Shown: in pieces, positions 43,345 to 53,747 of the stretch | Numbering within the stretch: the stretch's first letter is position 1 | How the letters are laid out: every line of letters starts with the position of its first letter | Assembly (NCBI GenBank): GCA_973895155.1 | Contig: OZ316895.1 | Coordinates: 7,688,001-7,752,000 of the forward strand | Reading direction: 5' to 3' | Length of the DNA stretch: 64,000 bases | Origin: Marsupella aquatica | Taxonomy: Eukaryota; Marchantiophyta | Notes under the pieces: model-generated | Database searches by the model: none | What the model saw: only the letters and a program-made list of their open reading frames with translations | Told to the model about the DNA's origin: nothing | Position numbers and translations under genes: made by a program

Positions 43345-43825
43345 TTTTCACTGGTCATAATGAGTTAGTGGGTTCTTGCATGACATAAGAGCATTCACAA
43401 GGTTTTGTCCCTTGATTGAACATTTCCTGTTCCCCTTGTGAGATACCTGGGAAAGTCATTTATCAGCTAGATTGACTCCTTCAATAGGTAGCTTGAGACA
43501 TTCATGCACATACTGGTTTTGCATGAGCACCATTATCCACTTTGGTGATGCACTTCTGTCATCGGATTCCATTGAAGTAAGAGCATGCTGAAGCTTGAGT
43601 TATCCATCTTAGATCTCTAACAAGGAGTCGATACTAGTGCACCTCAGGAGAGGCTTGTCCCATTAGAGTACAATCATCCATGTTCCACATGCATAGTGAA
43701 AGATAACACTAGACCACATCAGTAGATGATCATCAGAGGTATTCTACACAGTTTTTTATTTCTTAGTTATCTAAGGTCATCTGTTGCATTTGTTTTTCGT
43801 GCATTTTATGTGCCTTCTTCTTTAA
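43345..43825. other. Short spacer between transposon pieces
   Basis: No ORF or repeat could be supported here. It may be the 5' flank or a non-coding part of the adjacent retroelement fragment. Confidence 0.5.
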
Positions 43826-44698
43826 AGCTTTGTCTTTGCCCTCTCTAAACCTCTTTTGTTTTTATCCTTGGACCCCGTCCGTCTTCAGGCAGACCTTGCT
43901 GGGCGTATGCACGCTTTCACCCTCTCCAGTATCCTCACGGAGGCACCTGACACGGACCGAGCTCGGATTCTTTCTTCCAGAGGGAAGGGCGCAGGAGGCT
44001 GGCTTCAGGCCAATCCAGTCATTCCTCACCTGCGGATGTCTTCAGCGGAGTTTGCGACAGCCATGCGTCTTCGTATGGGCTTGCCCCACCCACTTCTTGC
44101 TGGTTTACCTCCTACTTGCACTTGTGGGAAGCCTTGTGATGCCACAGGTGTCCATCTTCTTCGATGCAGTTTGGGCGGCGAAACCATTTTTGTTCACGAC
44201 GCTGTGAGAGATGCGACTGCTCAGGTTCTCTCTGGCTCTTTGGTCTGCGCGCGGCGGGAGGTGGTGCTCGAGTTACCTGGTCCTCCATCACAGCGGTTAC
44301 GGGTGGATCTTACCATGGTCCGTGACGGTCACCGTACTTTGGCAGATGTAGTGGTGGCAAACCCATTGCGCCAAGACATCATTGGGACAGCGGCAACAAC
44401 GGCAGGGGCAGCAGCATCACGAGCAGCACAAACGAAGGAGGCCAAATATGCTGCACGAGCTTCATCTGATAGCTTCCTGCCCCTTGCTCTTGAGATATTT
44501 GGGCGTCTCCATCATCAATTCGACGGGCTTCTTCGCCAAGCTGCTCGGGATGTTCACGGCCGGATGGGTCCCACCGGGCCCCCGCTATCTGTTTTGACCA
44601 CGCACTTTCGCCAACGCATTTCAGTCACCTTACAGCGTGCTCAAGCTCGGGCCGTCTATCGTCGATCTCTGACAGTGGGTGCTAGTGTGACTCCGTAG
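43826..44698 (+). pseudogene. Non-LTR retrotransposon Pol C-terminal fragment
   Basis: The frame is open for about 290 codons to TAG at 44698, but no reverse transcriptase precedes it, so it is 5' truncated as LINEs often are. It contains a zinc-knuckle-like CGKPCDATGVHLLRC (C-x3-C-x5-H-x3-C), then VHDAVRD, then E135 and RLRVDL...ADVVVANP. These resemble the restriction-like endonuclease region (PD-(D/E)XK fold) at the C-terminus of R2/NeSL-like and related elements, followed by the conserved AKYAARASSDSFLPLALEIFG end. The ORF is still unbroken, which suggests a fairly recent insertion. Assignment to an exact clade is not possible without the RT domain. Confidence 0.7.
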
Positions 44699-47431
44699 TG
44701 GCTAGCCCCCCTCGAGGACATTCCTGTCCCACTTGCCGATCTAGTTTCGACACTTGATGTAGACCACTAGCTTGTAGCCACATTTGCTAGGTATGATGAG
44801 GACCTCGGTCCATTTGCGGTAGTTTTAGTTACTCTTTCTTGGTTTTTAGGGGTTTCCTTTTGCTCACTTCTTTTAGTTCCTCTTTCTTGGTTTTTAGGGT
44901 TTCCTTTTGCTCACTTCTTTTGCGTTTGGTTTTGTCCACTTGGGACGTCTCTTGTTTATTCTTTTGTACTCTATTTGGCCTTTTTCTGTATAAAGTATGT
45001 GTATATCTTTTGTGCTTTAGACTCCATAGTACTTTGTTTGCCGTTTGCTAAAAGTTGTTATTTAGTTAAATAGGATAATTGTTGTTTAGGTTAAATAGTA
45101 TAGTATCAAGGTTCTGATCAAGTGACCAGCAGGTTACAAGTTGGATATAAATAGGGGAAGAGTGATCTTTCCAAAGTAAGGAACAGTTTTCAAAGCTAAT
45201 GCAGAAATACCTGCACTACTTAGTGTTAGTCTGTGTTATGGACTTAAATGATATTGCAACTCTTTTTGGAGGGACTATTGTGGTAGTTTGGGGAACTATA
45301 GGGTACATTGATTGAATGAATTAATATTGTGTTGTGGGTAAATGAGTTTAAATTAGATGATGGAATTTTAGTTGAGCTTCTACATTGAATACTGCTATGT
45401 GTTCAACCAAGAGTGCAAAGAGGAGGAAAGATAAGGAAGTCTGCCTTCCAATTTGAAAATAATGAATACCAAAACTTCAGAGAGAATAGACTCAGAGCCA
45501 GTCAAACGTGTGGTTGAACTTTGGTTGACAGCTAACATAAACTTTATCTTTAAGGATATTAACCGGAACAATGAACTAGTTAGCCCAATTGGGGGTCTTT
45601 GACGAGTGGAATGAAGTCATCAAAACCAATTTTAAGAAGAGAGTTGTAAGACTTTTAACAAGTGATGAGTTGGGAAAATACCTCCAAGGAAGGTAAGATC
45701 AAAGGGGAGTAAGGAAATTGAATTTCAGAGGAATGTCACGTGAAATGTATTAGCCAAAGGGTTTGGGTTGGAAGTGCCGTTAGTTTAGCATACATTCAGA
45801 TTTGGAGGTTAACACCTTTGCTCAATAATATGGTTGGTCTTTCTGTTGTGTGTTGCCAGACAGTGGCACTTTTGCTGCAGGGAGGAGTGACTATCTACCC
45901 TAGTAAGTGTAAAATACTACATATAAACTACTCAAAGTGTTCATCCACATCTCTGACTTATAAAGTGCAAACAGAACCTGGAGGACATTAATTGGGGTCT
46001 AGGGTTCTAGAGTGAAGCGTCTAGACTGTGACTCGAGGGCCTCACCAAAATTTATGTGCATGGAAAGGAGGATGGAATATTAAGTATATAAAACTCATGA
46101 CATGCATAGTGGGTTTGTCATCATTTCATTAACATTCAAAGAATGGCCAATGAGGCTTAATTAGTTTTCAAGGCAAACAATAATTGTTTGGCTGTAGGGA
46201 GAAATTAGTTTGGTGGGACCGCTGTGGGACAACAACCAGCTTTTGAGGCAATTTTGTGGTAATTTCATGGATCATGATGTTCTTGTGTGATGCTAGTAGC
46301 ATTTGTATAGGATAACCCAGCTCTAGGCAGACATTATTGGGCTGTGATGAGGTGACCAGATCCAGACAGGAAGTTGATTGGGTAGCCGGGAAACTGAACT
46401 AGAAGAACCAGGGAAAACTGATAAATTTCACTAATGGATGGTCTAGATTAGCATTAACTTTTGCAATCTATGTATACGTATGGGTCACTGGGTATATGCA
46501 ATTCGACAAATGAGAAGTGTAGCTAGGTGCTAAGGGATGTTTGCCTGGGAGGCTTGAGAAGTGGGTTAGTAGTGGGTATTTGCAGCCAGATGTTGTTTGA
46601 ACTTTGTTTCCGTTGTGTGATTGATAGTCAAAGCGCTGAGCAAGAGGCAGAAGGAGGCAGAAGGATCGAGTCAACGAGTTGTTGAATGGGGAGGCAAGTG
46701 CAGCAGGCCGGGCTGAATCGTCAAGTTGCTGAAAGGGAGGTGAGCTGTTGGGGCTGTGCTGTCAATTTCAGGGCATTCAAAATGGCTTTCTATGGTAGCA
46801 TTGCTTTGTGCAGCTCAGAATTTCCAAGCAAAAACCTTTGATTTGAACAATGTTTTTCATTCAATTAATTCCTGACCCATGTGTCTCACTCCAGCACGAG
46901 TGTAGCAAAGAAAATTCATTGTACCAATGACAAGGAAGCACATGCAGAGCAAAACTCCTTGATAGAATTGGTGGAGATCGTAGACCATGAGACACCAAAT
47001 CATTCACATGTTCCGAGTCATTGCCTGAAAGAAAATAATCTGTCGCTTTTGGTCTGTTCAATTTCCAGGGTGCACCTATCCTGTTTGTTCCTCCGCTGAA
47101 GAGATTTTCTTCGTTTGCTTCCAAGTCATTGCACCAAGAACACTCGGTGCCATCTCTTGGCCTCCAGTCTTCACTTCTTGCAGCAGATGAGCCAATCTGC
47201 CTCTATTCTTCGTGTGCAGTTGAGCTTCTTTGCATTGCGAGAGCCTCACAAGAAAGGGAATTGCAATCGATGATGTAGGCTGATGACATTTTGCTGTCTT
47301 TTTCACAAATTATTTTGTGTCATCAATTCCTTTTGATCAATAAAGTGTATTTCACACAAACATTGTGTTGTGGCTGTTTGAATGAGCCTAATGGAATATC
47401 AAAAAATGGACGGAAAATTCTTTTAAATGAG
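44699..47431. other. Retroelement 3' tail and gene-free spacer
   Basis: The first ~350 bp follow the Pol fragment and include a tandem repeat, probably its 3' UTR. Beyond about 45060 only short ORFs without motifs are seen. No gene is recognised up to the LTR element. Confidence 0.5.
44823..44917. repeat. Two 47-48-bp tandem units in the retroelement 3' region
   Basis: The units start TTTTAGTT(A/C)CTCTTTCTTG at 44823 and 44871 and end TTTGCTCACTTC. Short tandem repeats in the 3' UTR are common in non-LTR elements. Confidence 0.9.
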
Positions 47432-47436
47432 CACAG

Positions 47437-47597
47437 TGTCATAACCCATGGATTAGGTTAACATCTAGAGTTTAGGGAAGAGGTAGTTACCATAACGACC
47501 TCCATATGTATATACCTCTTGGATCTCTAATGGATATTATTATTCTTGTTGGTGTATTGGTGTGTTAGTCTATCACAAGATTACCTACCTTGTAACA
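47437..47597 (+). repeat. 5' LTR
   Basis: It begins TGTCATAACCCATGGATTAG and ends CCTTGTAACA. It matches the 3' LTR at about 97%. The plant-wide first bases of the family are probably TGTTATAACCC as in the 3' copy. Confidence 0.9.
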
Positions 47598-47735
47598 CGT
47601 TATCAACACGTAGCTCTCCACAAGCAATTTTTCTTTGGGAGAAAGGCTAGATCTACATTGAATGTTTATAGATTTGACAAAAACTGCCCCTCCCAAGAAG
47701 CTATGGTTGAGAACTTTGTGGTTTCAGAGAGAAAG

Positions 47736-49227
47736 AGTCACGGAACTCGACTACCTTAACACTTAGCTCCGGCGTCGCTGACTCCGACGCCGAGCTCCCT
47801 TATGGTCCAGGCCCGGATAGGCCATCCGGGGAGGACTTAGCATGGGGAGACTTGTGGGAAATGAGACGTGGCACTGGCGAGGCAAGGGGCCAAGTTGGGG
47901 ACACAAACTAAGGACTTGGACTAGCCTATGGCTGGTCGGGTCAAGGGGAAATGGGCCGGGCTCAAGGATGGCCGTCCGGACCATTGAGTGGGCTTTGAGT
48001 TCTGAGGGCTTGGGAGTGAGCTCCTCTTGGGCCAAAGGCCAATGGAGTTGACGCCATTGGCAACGGACGCTTGGGGCGCAAGTTGTGGCCCGATCCGGGT
48101 TGGGACGGTCGGGGGCCCCAAGCAGCGATCAGACCTGAGGGCCTAGTCATGAGCACTGGGTCGGCCCGGTCACAACGGGCTAAGGCACTCCGCTTGCGGA
48201 TGCCTATCAAGAAAGTTATGGGCGTTACCAGTTGGTGGCGCGCCCATTATGCGCGATGGGATCCGGGTTGGGGGCCAAATGTTTAGGGACCAAAGCTGGT
48301 CCGGGGATGACAGGTCTCCAGAAGCATATATGAGGGGAGTGGTGTCTCCCTGGGGGCTAAGGGCGAGCCGAAGTTGTGAGCCGCGGCGGACGCGACACTA
48401 AGGGAAATTGTCAAACAGAAATGGCGATATCTTCCCAACGGGAAATCCGTTGGAGGACTCCTTAGGTGCGTTGGAAAGCTCTTGAGAAGGCCTACGCCCT
48501 CCTGAGCTCATCTGGGTCTAGGGGTGCCATGGGTTCTCGTGGTTTGCGGGTGTTAGCTCGCCCGTTTGCCAATCCTGCCAAACAGTAGCCAAGCCGCATT
48601 CAGCCTCCCAAGGGAACTTGCGTTGGGGAGGCAAGGCCAAGTAGATATGGAGGCTGAGTCCCAAGGGCGCTCGGTGCCTAGACCATTAGTGGGGCGAACT
48701 GGGAACGGTTGTTAGAGTCAGGGCCATTCTGGTCCCGGCGTGTTGAGATAAACTTGGGACAAGCTTTAGGACAAGCTACGCTATTTGGGCCATGAGCATG
48801 TCCTAAGGTCAGGGCGATCATTTGGTGATGGATAGGTACGAGGGGAACCCGGGTCGCGCCCAGGGAAGAAGCTGTCCTGGACGGACAGTGGGCGTGGGTT
48901 CTGGTTCCGGCTTATGGCATCGGGAGGACTTATCACTGACCTATTTACCAACGTCTGTTGAGCTTGAGTTAGGATGCTAGACTGGGAAAGTTCTAGATCC
49001 GGAGGGGTTACTTACCAAGGTGCTTGCTTGTTTGTGCAGACAGTGAGGACCGTTAAGTAGCAGTCGTGTAGGTGAGCAAGTGCGGTTTTGTATGGGAGTG
49101 GCTGCAGGTGGTGCAAGAGGCACTTGGATGCTTGCTCGAGGTATTCCGTGGAGGCGTTCGGGCACCAAGGGCACTTAGGCGCGAGTGCTGGGATTGGTGA
49201 GGGCGCTGGGTGGCGAGGTCCACCACT
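47736..49227 (+). mobile_element. GC-rich 1.49-kb element nested in the LTR element
   Basis: Its ends are defined by alignment with the short copy at 43111-43344 and by a flanking 5-bp duplication GAAAG (47731-47735 and 49228-49232). It starts AGTCACGG and ends CCACCACT, with only an AGT/ACT terminal inverted match. The sequence is strikingly richer in G and C than its host element and has no long ORF with known motifs. Near the left end a perfect 8-bp stem, CGGCGTCG/CGACGCCG, encloses a 7-nt loop (47770-47792). A 5-bp duplication fits LTR-type integration (perhaps a solo LTR with non-canonical ends), but the class is uncertain. Strand is arbitrary. Confidence 0.75.
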
Positions 49228-51441
49228 GAAAGTTATGCAGCAACATCAAAGCACATAGACTCTACCAATTCTGAGCAGATTGTAATTCTAAACATGAAAA
49301 CCGAAGCATAGGAGATACTTAATTCTGAACGATGGCTTCCAAGTGGAAGTCAATTGCTACAAAGTTGACTTTCAAATTTTTTTCCTAAAATAATGCTTAT
49401 GAACGAGGAACCATTCTTGGGTGCCTGAATTTAGGAGATGCTCTAAGCTTTTGGAGACTGATCGATGTTTAGCGAAATACATTGGACATAATTCCATCAA
49501 ACTTTCCAGAAGAGATCACTTGTAGCTTTGAGAGATGATGTGTAGGACCAAATGTAAAGGAGTTGTGTTTCTTTTAGAAATTATTAAGAGGTTAGGGATG
49601 AAATTACGAAGAAATGCTACCATCCCTAAGCCCACTACTTCATAGCTTGACCCATCTAATCAAAGTAAAGAGAGCTTGATTGATTTCACAAAGCTATGAC
49701 AAGGAGAGAGAAGAAGGTTTGACGAGAACGAAGAGACAAGAAATCTCTGATTTACAAAAAAGTGCATTGGTTGAAGAAACCGAAGAGGAATGAGCAAAAC
49801 GGTTATGGACAAAATTGGAAACCACACTCTTCAATACTATTGAAAGGATGTGAACATTATTCACATAGAATGGAGACACATTCCAGAAATTGACGGACGA
49901 AATAGGCAGATATTGCAGTCAAAATTGGGACAAAACTCCTATAACAGTCGTACCATTTCAGGGGGAGACCTCAATACAGAACCGTCCCGAGATATTAGAG
50001 CATGACAAACTATAATTTTGACGATTTCAAGGGGCAAACTCCTTGGACAACTCGATAGCCCTGATTACAAACATTACATTCAGGACTGAAGGGCAAACCC
50101 AAACACTAGCAGACTAGGAGCACTTGGCCGACCGCTAGAGCCCTAGCTCCCAGAAATACTTTTTCGGAAAGGAAGTCCACCTCCCGAAACAAGCAACGAT
50201 CGAGCCTCAAGCAGAATGACTGCACTTGAGACATCCCTGAAAGAAACGGCCGCATACACCTCGAAAACTCGAGAAAAATCCAAGGGAAGTTCCAATTTTC
50301 TAAATGAAAGTTAACTTAAAAAGAGCACCTTTCTTTACAAAGGAAACATTGCCATGCAATATTGATTTAAAGAACAAATATACTAAGAAGAGGGAAGGAA
50401 AGACATAAAAACAAAAAACACTTATTGGAAATGTTACCATGTAAGAATTGCCCAATTAATTTCACAAATTCTGGGAGAGATATTTTTCCCCATGGTGCCT
50501 CCTGCGCTGAAAAACTATGTGCCTATTGCACATGGAAGCAAATGAGTGCCTACAACACACTTAGGCAAAAAGGAAAAATATTTGACAAATTGAGGGGGAG
50601 ACCTCATGAAAGGCTTGGCATCAAGCAATATAACCCATGGGATGTGCCTACTGCACGAGTGCCTTTCGCAACAACGAATATTTAAAAATGGAACTATATT
50701 CCTTGCATATGGCCAATTCTGAAAAATGAGGAATCTTTGTACAAGATTGGACAGGATGTTCACACATTCACTCACTAATATTGGATGACATATCATGACT
50801 ACTAAATTTGGAAATAAAACAGACCTTATCATGATATGGTATCATATAATCATATGAGGTACCGTATCAGGTTGTAAGGTACCATAAGGTGAGATATGGC
50901 CTGGTGAGGCACCACGAGAGATGGTGTGCCATATCTTAATAGGATATCTCTATGATATGGATAAGGTATATGTTATGGTGTGACCAGGTTATGCCAATAC
51001 CCAATCTAGGATTTGACACTCCAAACGGTTCCAAGGCCAAGGATTACAACCCACCATATCATCTTCATCCTGAACTAATACCTTGTTTGGTTTTCCTTGC
51101 ATGTAATCTATAAACATCAAGGAGTCTTCATTACAAGCATGGAACGAGACGCATGATTCAGTCAACTTTGCTACACAAACCAAGGAGGATCTTCAACAAG
51201 CCCATAGTATTAACATAGGCCTTAAGAGGGCTTTGTAGAAATTGCATATACACTATGTATTTACCCACTTAATCTAAAATGGTTCCATAACACGTGGTGG
51301 TGGTACTCTTTCCCTCAAAAAGAGGTAGGAGGGTTTTAATGAGACCACACCAATGGTTACCATCATAAATACTTATTCCATTAGGGTTAGATGTTACCCC
51401 TAGTGTGTTGCCTTATATCATATAAAACAATCAAGGGGGAG

Positions 51442-51603
51442 TGTTATAACCCATGGATTAGGTTAACATCTAGAGATTAGGGAAGAGGTAGTTACCATAA
51501 CTACCTCCTATATGTATATACCTCTTGGATCTCTAATGGATATTATTATTCTTGTTGGTGTATTGGTGTGTTAGTCTATCACAAGATTACCTACCTTGTA
51601 CCA
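51442..51603 (+). repeat. 3' LTR
   Basis: It begins TGTTATAACCCATGGATTAG after a polypurine tract and ends CCTTGTACCA, followed by the target duplication CACAG. Its near identity to the 5' LTR implies a rather recent insertion. Confidence 0.9.
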
Positions 51604-51608
51604 CACAG

Positions 51609-53747
51609 GGGCAGTTTGTTGTGTCAAAGGCCTGGCCTAAGTTATGGGCCCTAGTTAAGCCAGGACTGTGAATTATGACATTTCACAAGGCGCATTATGG
51701 GCCCCACTTGTGCCAGGACCCTACATTGTGTATAGGGTAATGGTCCTGGGATGGACCATTAATGCATATAAAGGTCGACCATATGTTGACCCCCGTATGC
51801 GGGGAGGCATACGGGAGACCGTATACGCATAATGGTCCACCACAAGCCCATTGGCCAACGTTAAGGGCATGCCTACCACAAACAGGCCAGAAATGTTCTG
51901 GCAGAGACAATAGACAAGACCCATGTTGTCTGACACACACCATGACAGTACCTTCTTTGCACATTCCAGAAAATTATGACTTACGAATACCTCAAAACCA
52001 TAGTCACATCAAAACCGTATAGTCACATTATGAGACATAAAGTGATGACATGGCACATTCCGATTGGCCCAAATGCTCTTATAGTCAACCAATGCCCTTA
52101 ACGGTATTCCAAATGTGTCAGGGAGAGATAGATGGAAATAACCGGGATGCCTTAATCACTGTATCCACCAGTAACCCATACGGTTCACTTAGATTACATA
52201 TTCAGCAGTGCGTGAATAAGAAGAGAGGGAGACCCTACTGTGTAGTAAAGCCCTGACTCTCCTGTCCCTTCCCACAAAATCCTAAGCCTGGCCAAACACC
52301 TGTGGCCTCCACATCATGACATGTTTTCCTCACAGGTTCTTTCACTTCTTGTTCTCAAGGAGCATTTGGGGAGAGTATGCAGTATGCTGCCACCCTGCAT
52401 TACATAGTTACTACAACTTGTATCCCATCAAGGATATGTTGCAGAAGTTTGCTGCACCAAGCTTGTTTTTGGTGACTCAGGGACCCTCAAATAAAACTTG
52501 GCTGTATGATCCCCGCCTCAAAATAAATAGACTCGGGTGACCAAAGTTCACATCGTCATAATACGCTGAATAATAAGGTTTTGACTATCCAATAGACAAT
52601 CTAGTGCACAATACAGTCTGGGGCCATTTTGGGGCCCATCACAATATTGACCTTAAGTTCAACCAATCATTTTTACCCTACCTTGTTTCATTAGCTAAAC
52701 ATGACTTCACTTGAAATGATGGGGCCCAAAAATGCCCCAGAACGTACTGTTGGAAGTTGGATTGTAAAAAATGCCCCCATAACTTATTGGAAGCCCACTT
52801 GTGACGCCACATTGTGCCCCCTATTGTGACCACATGGGTTAGGTTTGGTCAGTCCTGGTCATCATTGGCTGAACTTTATCGAGATGGGGGACAAAACGCC
52901 CCAAAACCCTTTTTTTCCCTTTTTTTTCCTGGAATCTTTCACTTTTGATATAAGAAAAATAAAACCCAATAAAACAGTGAGTAAGCGGCCCGAACCTTCT
53001 TGTGCACCAAATTGTCCACAAACCTCATCGTGCACAATATTGTACACAATCGTAGTCTGTACAGTATTGTCACATACAGTATTTAAAGCGTATTTTGACC
53101 ACATACGGTAGCTTTAGTTAGGCTCCTGGTTATGATTTGTCTTTTCATCTGGATACGAAAGGTGGTCTGTCCCGAAATGGCGGGCAAGGTCACTTCCTTC
53201 GAACAAAACCGAAAAGCAAGAATTTGAATGTTTCATTTCCTCTAGTGACAGCTTCGTCACTTGCAACACTGTCTTGATGGTTCGAGTGTGTTGTCACCGG
53301 CACTGAATCGCTCGTGAGACGAAGAAGTGACCATTTCTCAAAGCAGACAACTCGACATCTGAATGCAGGTTGCTTCGAGGTTGGATCTGCACGAACAGAG
53401 CAATTCTTTCAGGTGGAAATGGAATCGTCCCGAAAGTAAGTAGAACAGGGACGCATTTTTGTACTCAACTACTGTGTAGGAGAACGAGTTGGGAAGCCAC
53501 TCTGAGGATTCATGCGTTGACACAGGGAATCCAAGCGGGAAGATGGATCGCGCGTTCTATGTCGAGAAGCCAAGCGGCTAAGAACTGGATTGAAACGAGC
53601 TCTGTACGAGGAAGTGCTTTGCTAGGAGTCGCCGGCGAATGTGGGGGGAAGATACCTGGATGCATTTCCACCCTACCGGTTTGTAAGAAAGAGGAGTATT
53701 ATACATTATAACAGGTTAGTCAGAAGATGTGAGTGACAGATACCAGA
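51609..53747. other. Spacer upstream of GCP6; no gene recognised
   Basis: The GCP6 promoter and 5' UTR should lie at the right end. The region holds a 9-bp perfect inverted repeat at 51792-51815 and a larger imperfect one at 52618-52740. ORFs here (51762-52022, 52845-53111, 53370-53711) overlap other-frame ORFs and show no domain. Confidence 0.55.
52618..52740. repeat. Imperfect 24-bp inverted repeat, 75-nt loop
   Basis: The arm CTGGGGCCATTTTGGGGCCC (continuing ATCA) at 52618-52641 pairs with 52717-52740, which ends ATGCCCCAG, with a few mismatches. It could be a MITE-like remnant or a foldback transcript source. Confidence 0.7.

Larger units (their letters stand above)
47432..51608 (+). mobile_element. 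LTR retroelement (Copia-like, non-autonomous) with 5-bp target duplication
   Basis: Two near-identical LTRs, 47437-47597 and 51442-51603 (about 161 bp, TG...CA ends), differ at four bases and one gap. Both sides are flanked by the direct repeat CACAG (47432-47436 and 51604-51608). Just inside the 5' LTR is TTATCAACACG, a likely primer binding site of a form seen in plant Copia elements. Just before the 3' LTR is a polypurine tract, AAGGGGGAG. Once the nested GC-rich insertion is removed, the internal part is only about 2.35 kb and shows no gag, protease, integrase or RT motif, so the element is non-autonomous or heavily deleted. The direction is plus by primer site and polypurine tract. Confidence 0.88.

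Noticed and set aside
44382-44597. Second ORF overlapping the Pol fragment
   Set aside because: It is in another frame of a segment whose main frame has clear retroelement motifs.
53370-53711. 113-codon ORF just upstream of GCP6
   Set aside because: It ends before the GCP6 start in another frame, has no GCP similarity, and is probably 5' UTR or promoter sequence.
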